A DNA stretch of 21,236 bases from a virus: positions 1 through 21,236 of IMG/VR virus record IMGVR_UViG_3300005577_000102. The stretch is one strand, 5' to 3'. Under the pieces are notes generated by a model, which saw nothing but the letters and a program-made list of their open reading frames with translations, was not told the origin of the DNA and did no database searches. Made by a program: the position numbers and the translations under genes. How positions within the stretch are numbered: the first letter of the stretch is position 1; every line of letters starts with the position of its first letter. This document shows, piece by piece, positions 8,698 through 15,182 of the stretch.

Positions 8698-9066
8698 ATG
8701 ACCAAACTGCAAGCAAAGTCGCGGCTCGTCGCCGCAGCCATCGCACGTGTCGTGACCGCGACCAACATCCCGTGGGACAAGACGTTCAAGAAGACGTTCA
8801 CGGGAAGTCCGTCGACCGGCACCTACGGTCTCAAGACCAAGGAAGGCGGTCACGCGCAGGTGCGCGTCATGATCGACAGTGAGGACGAGACTCCGGACTC
8901 GAAGAAGCTGCGCGAGATGGACCAGAAGTATGGCGGCAACCTCATGGACGGCGTGCCGAACATCGAGCTCAAGATCGCGGGCAAGGACATCGCCCTGACC
9001 TGGGAAGAAGCCTACAACCTGGGCTTCATGCTGATGAAGAACGCAGAGAGCGCCTACTACGGCTGA
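8698..9066 (+). CDS. Tagged small protein next to the prohead protease, 122 residues
   Basis: The N-terminus MTKLQAKSRLVAA carries the shared tag, with one extra residue before the K-L-Q-A-K-S-R-L core. The rest is a small soluble domain with a basic, aromatic first half (DKTFKKTFTG) and a more acidic middle (DSEDETPDSKKLREMDQKYGG) ending in a helix (TWEEAYNLGFMLMKNAES). I do not recognise a family. It lies 4 bases after the protease stop, and only a weak ribosome site is visible, suggesting coupling to protease translation. If the tag is a capsid-targeting signal, this protein would be an internal head protein made together with the protease that could cleave it. That interpretation is inference. 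Confidence 0.75.
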   Translation: MTKLQAKSRLVAAAIARVVTATNIPWDKTFKKTFTGSPSTGTYGLKTKEGGHAQVRVMIDSEDETPDSKKLREMDQKYGGNLMDGVPNIELKIAGKDIALTWEEAYNLGFMLMKNAESAYYG

Positions 9067-9075
9067 AGGACGACC

Positions 9076-9339
9076 ATGAACGACATCAAGCTGAAGGCCA
9101 AGAGCCGCCTCGGTTCCGAACTCGGAGCCTCGACCTCGCTGCACACGAGCGAGAACACCGCACCGCAGACGCAACCGGTTGCCAGGCTCGGCAACGGTGG
9201 CTCGCGAGCTGTCGGTCTGAATGCCGAACCCGCTGCCAACGCGGAAGCTCCGAACCCGATGAAGGTGGGCGCCGTTGCCCGCCTGAAGAACGCGGGCTCG
9301 AGCGCCAGCGCCGTCAAGGCGCAGAAGACGAACCAATAA
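9076..9339 (+). CDS. Tagged 87-residue low-complexity protein with two degenerate internal repeats
   Basis: It begins MNDIKLKAKSRLGSEL, carrying the shared core K-L-x-A-K-S-R-L with three residues ahead of it. The rest is small, basic and probably disordered, rich in Ala, Asn, Gly and Ser. It contains two related segments, VARLGNGGSRAVGLNA near residue 35 and VARLKNAGSSASAVKA near residue 65, each with a VARL element echoing the tag's RL. No folded domain is evident. The start is supported by aagga just upstream, overlapping the end of the previous gene. A basic, unstructured, tagged protein beside protease and scaffold genes resembles DNA-associated internal head proteins of other large phages in general character only. 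No homology is claimed. Confidence 0.68.
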   Translation: MNDIKLKAKSRLGSELGASTSLHTSENTAPQTQPVARLGNGGSRAVGLNAEPAANAEAPNPMKVGAVARLKNAGSSASAVKAQKTNQ

Positions 9340-9406
9340 GAACCGAGAAAACCTAAGTGTGCGTGCGGTCGTCGAGAGGGTCGACTGCATTCAAACGAGG
9401 GAGACC

Positions 9407-9892
9407 ATGAAGACGCACCTGAGCGATCCGTCCCAGCGTGCATATGTCGGTACACTGGTTGCCATGCTGCAGCCAGGGCTCCGACCTCTAGACAAGGTGC
9501 AGACAGACGCGCGGCAAGCCGTGGCCGCGTTTCTGATCGCGCACAGGGACGATGAACTCGACGCCGACCTCGTGCTGGTTGGCGACTCTTTCTCCGATCC
9601 ACTTCCGATCCACTGCTTCGTTCAGGCTCGCACCGGTGTGCGACTTGCAGACTCCAACAGGTGCTGCAAGATTCGAGGCAAGGTCTACGAGTGGCCGAAT
9701 CGTCATGGCGTCACCATCAGTGGTGTAGTCATTGCACGCATCTCGGTTCGTCACCTACTTGGTGACTACGTATTACTCGCGTCGTTGGAGACCAAATTGC
9801 AGCGCCGTCACAATCGCCGGAGAGCAAGTGATGCTCCGGAATTGAAACGGCGTTTCACACCACTCGATGCGGATGTGAGAACGCAGTTGTAA
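9407..9892 (+). CDS. Hypothetical protein with atypical codon use, 161 residues
   Basis: I chose ATG 9407, preceded by gaggga at normal spacing, over an in-frame GTG 48 bases earlier. The product is a mixed alpha/beta soluble protein; a Cys pair (NRCCKIRGKVYEWP) is followed by strands (VTISGVVIARISV) and a basic C-terminus (LQRRHNRRRASDAPELKRR). I do not recognise it. Codon use differs from the flanking structural genes: within 9740-9800 it uses CTA, CTT, GTA, TTA, TTG twice and AAA, which the capsid gene largely avoids. It lies between the protease group and the capsid block, and a strong intrinsic terminator follows its stop within 17 bases. This fits an independently acquired, weakly expressed insertion (a moron-like gene). 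It carries no shared tag. Confidence 0.68.
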   Translation: MKTHLSDPSQRAYVGTLVAMLQPGLRPLDKVQTDARQAVAAFLIAHRDDELDADLVLVGDSFSDPLPIHCFVQARTGVRLADSNRCCKIRGKVYEWPNRHGVTISGVVIARISVRHLLGDYVLLASLETKLQRRHNRRRASDAPELKRRFTPLDADVRTQL

Positions 9893-9908
9893 AGCGAGAT
9901 CAACGAAC

Positions 9909-9943
9909 AAGGCCGTGACTTGGCAACGAGTCACGGCCTTTTT
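9909..9943 (+). terminator. Intrinsic (Rho-independent) terminator
   Basis: A 12-bp perfect stem (aaggccgtgact with agtcacggcctt) closes an 8-base loop, and the 3' arm runs into five consecutive T residues. It starts 17 bases after the stop of the 9407 gene and ends the protease-side operon before the capsid block. This is the clearest classical terminator in the window. Confidence 0.9.
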
Positions 9944-10102
9944 CTCGCCCTGACTTTCGGGTGCACCTCTGATTTCGCCCGGATTCTGCGACATACATTT
10001 TTATTTTGCGGGCGGGAACGCCTGAGAACGCGAGCGGGTTAGCCTGAGCGGACTAGTACGCTTTGGCTAACCTACTCATCAACTTTGACCCAAGGAGTGC
10101 TC
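9944..10102 (+). promoter_or_regulatory. Probable promoter and leader region of the capsid block
   Basis: This is the longest stretch without a gene. It lies just after a strong terminator and before the scaffold/capsid genes, so a new promoter is expected here. The only distinctly A+T-rich block is around 9991-10006 (acatacatttttatttt), a candidate -10-type or phage-specific promoter element. I see no convincing paired -35/-10 hexamers. Downstream lies a long inverted repeat (10037-10072), then the scaffold ribosome site aaggag at 10092-10097. No open reading frame with a credible ribosome site is present. Confidence 0.45.
10037..10072 (+). repeat. Inverted repeat/hairpin in the leader of the scaffold gene
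   Basis: Outer arms ggttagcc (10037-10044) and ggctaacc (10065-10072) pair perfectly. After one mismatch an inner stem gagcg/cgctt (one wobble) closes an 8-base loop containing the palindrome ACTAGT (10052-10057). It ends 20 bases before the ribosome site, so it could protect the 5' end of the late mRNA, modulate translation or be an operator. It is not followed by T residues, so it is unlikely to be a terminator. Confidence 0.6.
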
Positions 10103-11629
10103 ATGACCGACAAGGTTCACGCAGCAGCCTCGACCACGATGACCCATGACGGCAACGGCAAGGATCTCAAGGTCGAGCAGGGCGACCAAGGTCTCGAAAA
10201 CTCGCAACAGCCGATGATGCTCATCGACCCCGCGAGCCTCGAGTCCGGCCCCACGCATTCGCAAGAGGAGCCCAAGATGCCCGGCAAGACCAAGGCCCCC
10301 ACGACCGCCAGCGCCACGCCGGTGGCCGCGGCCAAGAAGAAGCCGGCGGTGCAAGCCAACGGCGCACCTGCCCAGTCGCTGAAGGACGAGACCATGCCTT
10401 CCAGCGGCAACATCTCGCAGCTCGACAACGACGTCGATCCCGGCGCCGGTTACCTGGAGAAGGAAGCGGGCATGCCCGTCGTCCACAACGCCAGTGCCGA
10501 CGAAGAGAACGAGCTGAACGACGCCCCGGCGCCGGAAGCTCCGGGTGCCGACGAGTTCGAGGAAGACGACGAGTCCGATCCGATGGCCGCCAGCACCGAG
10601 TTCGACGACCTCCCGTCGCTGAGCGCCGGCGCCGACGACCTGGACGACGACGAGTTCGAGGACGTGGGCTTCGAAGCCCCGGCCCCGGAAGCCCCGGTCG
10701 AAGCCGACATGGGCGCGGGCGCGCCGAACGAAGCCCCGGCGATGGAATGCGCCGACTTCGAAGCCGAAGCCCCGGCCGCTGCTGAAGAGCAGATGCCGCT
10801 GGTCGACGTCGACAACGTGGAAGACGGCGAAGGCAGTGATGCCCTCGCGTTCGCCTCCATCGGCGCCGCCGTGCACGTGATCCGCAGCAACCGCATCATC
10901 GCTTCGATGGGTCCGGCCGCGGCGCGCAAGCTCAACGTCACGGACGTGTACCAGACCCCGCAGTACCAGGACGTCGTCGCTCACGCGATCGACACCAAGG
11001 GCCTGCGTCGCGGCCTGGTGGCACAAGGCTTCACGCTGGCCAAGGTCACGCTGTCGGCTTCCAAGGCCACCAGCCGTGTCGTGCAGGCCAAGGTCGAAGC
11101 CGGCATGAAGTCGCGCGTCGAAGCCATTGCCAAGCAGAACGCCGCGATGGAACAGAGCCTGGCCATCGCCGCCGTCGGCATCAACAAGCGCTACTTCAAG
11201 GATGCGCCCAACCCGCTCAAGGCCGCTCTGCTCGAACAGCTCAAGCAGGCCGGCGTGCGCGGCGCGCAGTCCCTGATCTCGGCCGCGTTCGCCGAACACG
11301 GCGTCGAGTACGCGAAGTCGATCCTCACCCTCGCGCAACGCATCGCTGCCATGCCCGAGGAAGTCCGTGACAACCACGCTGAAGCGCTGGACATGACCAG
11401 CGACGAGGACTTCGTGGATGACGCGGGCACCGAGGTCGACAGCGAAGTCGATGGCGACGACACGGAAGACGAGTTCGAGGACATCGGCGCTCCGTCGTCG
11501 GTGACCGCGGCCCTCTCGTCGGCCGGCCCCCGTCGTCTCTCGCAACCCGGTGGCAAGGTCACCGCTGGCATCTCCGACATGGCCAGCGTGAACAAGCTGC
11601 TGTTCGGCAACCAGTCGCTGGTCGGCTGA
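10103..11629 (+). CDS. Putative prohead scaffold/core protein, acidic, 508 residues
   Basis: The likely internal scaffold around which the capsid assembles. Residues 1-120 are hydrophilic and low-complexity with an Ala/Lys-rich patch (KKKPAVQANGAPAQ). Residues about 130-245 are extremely acidic and Pro/Ala-rich (FEEDDESDP, DDLDDDEFEDVGFEAP). Residues about 250-425 form a more ordered, Ala-rich helical domain (SRVVQAKVEAGMKSRVEAIAKQ, then LKAALLEQLKQAGVRGAQ). A second acidic stretch (about 430-460) precedes a basic Gly-containing C-terminus. Acidic, helical, low-complexity composition just upstream of the major capsid gene and downstream of a prohead protease is the usual arrangement for scaffold genes (compare T4 21-22-23). 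The start is ATG 10103 with aaggag 5 bases away; an in-frame TTG at 10085 lies before that site and is rejected. No sequence homology is claimed, and a minor capsid or internal protein is possible. Confidence 0.68.
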   Translation: MTDKVHAAASTTMTHDGNGKDLKVEQGDQGLENSQQPMMLIDPASLESGPTHSQEEPKMPGKTKAPTTASATPVAAAKKKPAVQANGAPAQSLKDETMPSSGNISQLDNDVDPGAGYLEKEAGMPVVHNASADEENELNDAPAPEAPGADEFEEDDESDPMAASTEFDDLPSLSAGADDLDDDEFEDVGFEAPAPEAPVEADMGAGAPNEAPAMECADFEAEAPAAAEEQMPLVDVDNVEDGEGSDALAFASIGAAVHVIRSNRIIASMGPAAARKLNVTDVYQTPQYQDVVAHAIDTKGLRRGLVAQGFTLAKVTLSASKATSRVVQAKVEAGMKSRVEAIAKQNAAMEQSLAIAAVGINKRYFKDAPNPLKAALLEQLKQAGVRGAQSLISAAFAEHGVEYAKSILTLAQRIAAMPEEVRDNHAEALDMTSDEDFVDDAGTEVDSEVDGDDTEDEFEDIGAPSSVTAALSSAGPRRLSQPGGKVTAGISDMASVNKLLFGNQSLVG

Positions 11630-11659
11630 TCTCCTTCCCAACTTTCCAACGGAGTCCAC

Positions 11660-12340
11660 ATGCTCTACCTGCCTCTCTCGAAGTTCCCGGACAGCAGCGA
11701 AACCGTCGTCGCTTCCGGTGCCGCCATCACCGCCGAGGGCCAAGCCCTGGTCCGCGCCGCGGGCGCCACGTCCACCGGCGTGACCCCGTCGCAAGGCACG
11801 AGCGGCGAGCTCTTCGCCGGCTTCTCGTTCGCCGGCGTCAGCGCTGCCCCGTTCGCGGCCGCGTACCTGTCCAAGGTCGAGAAGTTCATCGTCCCGTCCT
11901 CGGGCACCGTGCAGCTGGCCTTCGCGCCGCAAGCCGGCCAGGTCTTCGTCTTCGACTCGACCACCGGCGCCGCCGTCCCCATCACGGGTGGCGTGACCGT
12001 CGTGGGCAACACCGTCAACGGCCTGACCTCCGGCGACACCGTGCTGGTGACCTACAAGTACCCGGCCTCGGTGATCCAGGCGCGCGCCATGCAAGGTGAC
12101 GTGCAACCCGGCGGCTACGCCGGTGCCTACGTCGGCCAGATCGGCCTCATCAAGCGCGGCCTGATCTACACCGACCAGTTCGACGCGTCGGTCAACTGGT
12201 TCTCGCCCGCCTCGATCAACCTGGGCGCCGGCGGCATCCTGACCGTGGGCGGCTCCGGCGTGGCCCTGGTCGGTGCCTACGTGGTCGCGCAGCCGACGCA
12301 GGACGTGCCGTTCCTCGGCATCGAGTTCAGCGCCGCCTGA
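11660..12340 (+). CDS. Putative capsid decoration/cement protein, 226 residues
   Basis: A beta-rich, Gly/Ala/Val/Ser/Thr-rich protein with almost no charged clusters, as expected for an abundant shell-surface protein. Strands are visible as alternating hydrophobic runs (KFIVPSSGTVQLAFAP, GQVFVFDSTTG, GDTVLVTYKYPASVI, GVALVGAYVVAQ). No signal peptide is evident. It lies between scaffold and major capsid genes, with ggag 5 bases before ATG and 30- and 42-base gaps on either side, and shares their extreme codon bias, which points to very high expression. Many phages encode the head-stabilising protein in this slot, so a cement or decoration role is my best inference. A minor capsid subunit such as a vertex protein is an alternative. 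I recognise no specific family. Confidence 0.68.
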   Translation: MLYLPLSKFPDSSETVVASGAAITAEGQALVRAAGATSTGVTPSQGTSGELFAGFSFAGVSAAPFAAAYLSKVEKFIVPSSGTVQLAFAPQAGQVFVFDSTTGAAVPITGGVTVVGNTVNGLTSGDTVLVTYKYPASVIQARAMQGDVQPGGYAGAYVGQIGLIKRGLIYTDQFDASVNWFSPASINLGAGGILTVGGSGVALVGAYVVAQPTQDVPFLGIEFSAA

Positions 12341-12382
12341 TCGGTCGTCTGACACACATCAACCAATCAGGAGTTTCTCAAC

Positions 12383-13456
12383 ATGCGTACCCAAGTGAAC
12401 ATCCGCGCGGCCAAGTCGCCCGTGCTCGCCGCCGACCTCCGCCCGGTCGACGGTGGCGAATCCTTCGTCGGCCGCTACCAGGGCTCCGGCAAGGGCGAGC
12501 TGAACGCGAGTTCGAAGCGCGACCTGCTGGAACAGCAACGCAAGTTCCTGACCGCAGCGTCGGCCGGCAACATGCTCGCGATCACGGCTTCCGAGTCGAA
12601 GGACCTGGTCCGTGCCGCGTTCAACAGCCCCGAGGCCCACCGCGTGCTCGGCGAGAAGATCAGCGAGTCGCTGTACATCACGGCGAATCGTCAGGGCTTC
12701 ATGCGCAAGTACCTGGCCAAGATCGACGTCGAGATGGGCTCGATCCCGCGCTTCCCGCTGCGCAACAAGAACGTGACCGCGGTCTGGTCCACCAGCCCGA
12801 CCAAGGTCGAGTCGCAGATCACCCGCGACAAGTGGTTCACCCCGCCGGAACTGACGGTCGTGGCCCGTCCGTTCATCCCGCAGGTGGAACTGAACCAGTC
12901 CAGCGGCGACGTGCTGCAGGAGAAGTACATCGAGGCCGTCGAGGCCACGATGGTGGCGGAAGACCGCCTCTACTACAACCAGCTGCAGAGCCTGGTCGGC
13001 GTCGACAACAACCTGACCATCGTGTCGGGCCAGCTGACGCCGTACAGCCTGATGACGGTCGTGACCAACGTGACCCGCTGGGGTCTGAAGGGCGCGCACC
13101 TGCTGATGGCGACGGACCTGTGGCAGGACGTGGTCGGCAACTCCGACTTCTTCACCGCCATCGACCCGGTGGCCCGTCACGAGCTCCTGCTCACCGGCGA
13201 GCTGGGCACGATGTACGGCATGACCGTCACGTCGGACGCGTTCCGTCATCCGGAGCACAAGGTCCTGGGCCAAGGCGAGTTCTTCGTGATCTCGGACGCC
13301 CTGAACCACGGCGCGTACTCGGATCGCGGCGGCCTGCAGTCGACCCCGATCGACATCTCGATCGAGAAGATCCCGGGTCGCGGCTTCGTGCTGCACGAGG
13401 CCCTGGCCGTGTCGGTGGCGAACAGCCGCTCCTTCGCGAAGGGCTACCGCCTGTAA
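12383..13456 (+). CDS. Major capsid protein, HK97-like fold, 357 residues
   Basis: The main shell subunit. Length is normal for this fold. Helical N-terminal part (SSKRDLLEQQRKFLTAAS, about residues 44-60) is followed by the body and then by a C-terminal beta-rich region with the phrasing of phage capsid subunits: LLMATDLWQDVV, HELLLTGELGTMYGMTVTSDAF, VLGQGEFFVISD and GRGFVLHEALAVSVAN. The N-terminus MRTQVNIRAAKSPVLAAD is basic and could be a propeptide removed by the protease encoded upstream; its AAKSPVLAA faintly resembles the shared tag but does not match the R-L core. Start is supported by caggag. Codon use is the most biased in the window (nearly all Leu CTG or CTC), consistent with the most abundant virion protein. 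A large hairpin follows the stop by 8 bases. Confidence 0.85.
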   Translation: MRTQVNIRAAKSPVLAADLRPVDGGESFVGRYQGSGKGELNASSKRDLLEQQRKFLTAASAGNMLAITASESKDLVRAAFNSPEAHRVLGEKISESLYITANRQGFMRKYLAKIDVEMGSIPRFPLRNKNVTAVWSTSPTKVESQITRDKWFTPPELTVVARPFIPQVELNQSSGDVLQEKYIEAVEATMVAEDRLYYNQLQSLVGVDNNLTIVSGQLTPYSLMTVVTNVTRWGLKGAHLLMATDLWQDVVGNSDFFTAIDPVARHELLLTGELGTMYGMTVTSDAFRHPEHKVLGQGEFFVISDALNHGAYSDRGGLQSTPIDISIEKIPGRGFVLHEALAVSVANSRSFAKGYRL

Positions 13457-13463
13457 TCGAATC

Positions 13464-13506
13464 GGCCGGGGAGGGCTTAGTCACTAGTTGACGGCCCTCC
13501 CTGGTT
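13464..13506 (+). terminator. Long stem-loop after the major capsid gene
   Basis: A perfect 8-bp core (gggagggc with gccctccc) is extended outward by about 5 further pairs including wobbles, and inward, after a 2-base bulge, by gtca/tgac around a loop lying within the palindrome ACTAGT. No T run follows. It may act as a partial terminator or as a 3' stabiliser of the capsid mRNA. Its loop shares ACTAGT with the hairpin that precedes the scaffold gene. Confidence 0.55.
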
Positions 13507-13548
13507 GGTCCGAAACAGACGCAACCCAACGCAACCAGGAGAACTGAC

Positions 13549-14079
13549 ATGGCCCAGCCGATGCTGAAGTACAACCGCGCGCTCGACTGCCTGGCCCTGG
13601 CCGCGCAGGCGATGCATCGCGACGGTGACGAAGTCCTGGCGGCGCGCCTCTTCGCGAAGGCGATGAAGCAGCCCGACATCCAGGCCGCGATCAACACGAT
13701 CGAAGCGACGAACCGCGTGGCGTTCGCCCAACTCGAGGCCTCCAACAAGGCCGCGAAGGAAGCGACGCCCGCGACCAAGCCCGTGACGACCACGGCGGCT
13801 GCGAAGCCCGCCGCGGCTCCGACGAAGCCCACGCAAGCCAAGCCGGTCTCGGCCGCGAAGCGCGTGCAAGCGGCGGAGGAAATGGTCGAAGAAGCCCCGG
13901 TCGCCGAAGAGGTGATCGAGGAGGAGCCCGTCATCGAAGCCGACGCTTTCGACGGTGACCCGCTCGACGACGTCGTCGAGGACGAAGAAGTCGACGAAGC
14001 CCCGGTCGAGCCGGTGGTGGCCGGCCGCCGCATGGCGGAAGTCCTGTCGTCGATGAAGCGCACCCGCGACGGCAAGTAA
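13549..14079 (+). CDS. Acidic Ala-rich putative head protein, 176 residues
   Basis: Residues 1-65 form an ordered helical domain resembling a repeat-helix hairpin (KYNRALDCLALAAQAMHRDGDEVLAARLFAKAMKQPDIQAAIN), followed by a Lys/Ala/Pro/Thr-rich linker (about 66-110) and a highly acidic C-terminal half (EEMVEEAPVAEEVIEEEPVIEAD, then DDVVEDEEVDEAP). It ends in a small basic tail (GRRMAEVLSSMKRTRDGK). The start has aggag 7 bases upstream. The design, a short folded head plus acidic tail, resembles scaffold or assembly-chaperone proteins. Its position between the capsid protein and the tail block, ahead of two terminators, fits a last gene of the head operon. I do not recognise a family. Confidence 0.72.
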   Translation: MAQPMLKYNRALDCLALAAQAMHRDGDEVLAARLFAKAMKQPDIQAAINTIEATNRVAFAQLEASNKAAKEATPATKPVTTTAAAKPAAAPTKPTQAKPVSAAKRVQAAEEMVEEAPVAEEVIEEEPVIEADAFDGDPLDDVVEDEEVDEAPVEPVVAGRRMAEVLSSMKRTRDGK

Positions 14080-14107
14080 GCACGAGCCGCACCCTACGGT
14101 GCTTTGG

Positions 14108-14132
14108 AAAGGGAGCCCTCGTGCTCCCTTTT
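14108..14132 (+). terminator. Intrinsic terminator 1 of a tandem pair
   Basis: A stem aaagggagc/gctcccttt with a 6-base loop is followed by a short T run (ttttc). A smaller 5-bp hairpin (gcacc/ggtgc, 14089-14102) with three T residues lies just ahead of it. It follows the stop at 14079 by 28 bases and ends the head operon. Confidence 0.8.
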
Positions 14133-14140
14133 CTCACATG

Positions 14141-14171
14141 GGTCGCAGCATTTAACTATGCTGCGACCTTT
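14141..14171 (+). terminator. Intrinsic terminator 2 of a tandem pair
   Basis: A perfect 11-bp stem (ggtcgcagcat with atgctgcgacc) encloses the 6-base loop ttaact and is followed by ttt. It lies 8 bases after the first terminator and 26 bases before the start of the next gene, so the neck/tail genes would need their own promoter or read-through. The A+T-rich tract taattttatg at 14178-14187 follows directly and may belong to a promoter. Confidence 0.75.
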
Positions 14172-14197
14172 GTCCCCTAATTTTATGGGCATCGAAC

Positions 14198-14851
14198 ATG
14201 GACGCTAAGCCGCAAACCGAAATCGACCCAGTAGACAAGTTCGTGCGGGCGGGCTTCGAGCAGCGGATGCAGAGCCAGTTCCGTGCCCCTGCCATTTGGG
14301 TTCAGAGCCCTGACGCGCTCCCGACCCTGAAGACGATGCTGGGTAACCGTCAGCCCGAGTATCCGTACCTGTTCCTCTACGAGTCCGGGTCCAGCCCGAA
14401 CACGGAGTCGTATCCGACCAACCGCCTGGCTCGTCATGGTATCCCCGTGACGATGAACCAGGACGGCAAGCAGTTCCAGACCGTGAAGGTGCTGCCGACG
14501 AACTTCGAGGTCGAGGTCACGTACATCACCGACAAGTTCCAAGGCAATGAGGACTCGGTCGACTTCTTCAAGCGCCGGTGGTGGTTCACGCGGCGCAATG
14601 GTGCGCTGAATTTCGGCATCGACTATGGACTCTCCAAGCTCACGGTCACATCGACCTTGACGGACAGCCTGCAGATCCCGAAGCGCGAGAATCCGGCAGA
14701 GACCGAGTCCGTCTACACGGTCACCACCAACGTCACGATCCACGGTTGGCTCTCCGAGGCGTTGCTGATGACGCGCGGTCGGATCAATCAGGTCGTTCTT
14801 GCTGACGGCCCGCCACCGAAGCCCGGCGAGCAGTTCTTCCCCTTCAACTAG
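14198..14851 (+). CDS. Putative neck / tail-sheath completion protein (T4 gp15-like layout), 217 residues
   Basis: By layout it resembles the proteins that cap the tail sheath and join it to the head. The central region has the order I associate with that group: P-T-N-F-E-V-E-V-T-Y-I (about residues 105-115), a strand with D-K-F and then a helix with R-R-W-W-F (about 128-132), a Gly/Leu segment, then RENPAETESVYTVTTNVTIHGWL (about 168-190) with a strand ending in GWL. No signal peptide or membrane helix. It sits directly before sheath and tube genes, as T4 gene 15 shares a cluster with 18 and 19. Homology is not certain; a tail-terminator or other neck protein is possible. No convincing Shine-Dalgarno precedes ATG 14198, which follows tandem terminators. 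Confidence 0.6.
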   Translation: MDAKPQTEIDPVDKFVRAGFEQRMQSQFRAPAIWVQSPDALPTLKTMLGNRQPEYPYLFLYESGSSPNTESYPTNRLARHGIPVTMNQDGKQFQTVKVLPTNFEVEVTYITDKFQGNEDSVDFFKRRWWFTRRNGALNFGIDYGLSKLTVTSTLTDSLQIPKRENPAETESVYTVTTNVTIHGWLSEALLMTRGRINQVVLADGPPPKPGEQFFPFN

Positions 14852-14862
14852 AGGACCCCAAA

Positions 14863-15180
14863 ATGGACGTTCTGAACCTGAACAAGCACGCGGTGCCGGT
14901 CAAGCTGGTCACACCCGACGGCAAGGTCGACTACGCAACCGTGGCACCCAGCCGCCGCGTCACGATCCCGGACGGCTACAAGGTCAACACGAACTGGCTG
15001 AGTCAGCAAGGCTCCAAGGTCAAGACCTTCGCCGACTCGAAGTCGGAGACCCCGATGGAAATCCCGCAGGCACCGATCAGCGACGCGGCCGCCGCAGCCT
15101 CGAAGTCGAGCGCGGCCGTGAAGATCACCGCGGTGGCCAAGGCTCCGGCTCCCGTCACCAACGACACGAAGGCTGAATAA
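14863..15180 (+). CDS. Small protein before the tail sheath, 105 residues
   Basis: Residues 1-55 form a compact beta-rich domain (NLNKHAVPVKLVTPDGK, ATVAPSRRVTIPDGYKV), followed by an Ala/Ser/Lys-rich flexible tail. The start has gagga 7 bases upstream, overlapping the previous stop, and its own stop is 2 bases before the sheath start, so it is part of the tail operon and probably coupled to sheath translation. I recognise no family. Possible roles are a minor tail or neck component or a sheath assembly factor, but the sequence decides none of these. Confidence 0.65.
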   Translation: MDVLNLNKHAVPVKLVTPDGKVDYATVAPSRRVTIPDGYKVNTNWLSQQGSKVKTFADSKSETPMEIPQAPISDAAAAASKSSAAVKITAVAKAPAPVTNDTKAE

Positions 15181-15182
15181 TC

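Noticed and set aside
9359-9406. GTG start for the 9407 gene
   Set aside because: No ribosome site precedes it, while ATG 9407 has gaggga at good spacing.
10085-10102. TTG start for the scaffold gene
   Set aside because: It lies upstream of the aaggag ribosome site that serves ATG 10103.
10079-12355. Minus-strand open frame of about 758 codons opposite scaffold and decoration genes
   Set aside because: Same codon-bias shadow effect; low-complexity Gly/Arg/His/Val composition.
14185-14208. Seven-codon reading frame overlapping the start of the neck-like gene, considered as a leader peptide
   Set aside because: Too short, no ribosome site and no regulatory structure that depends on it.
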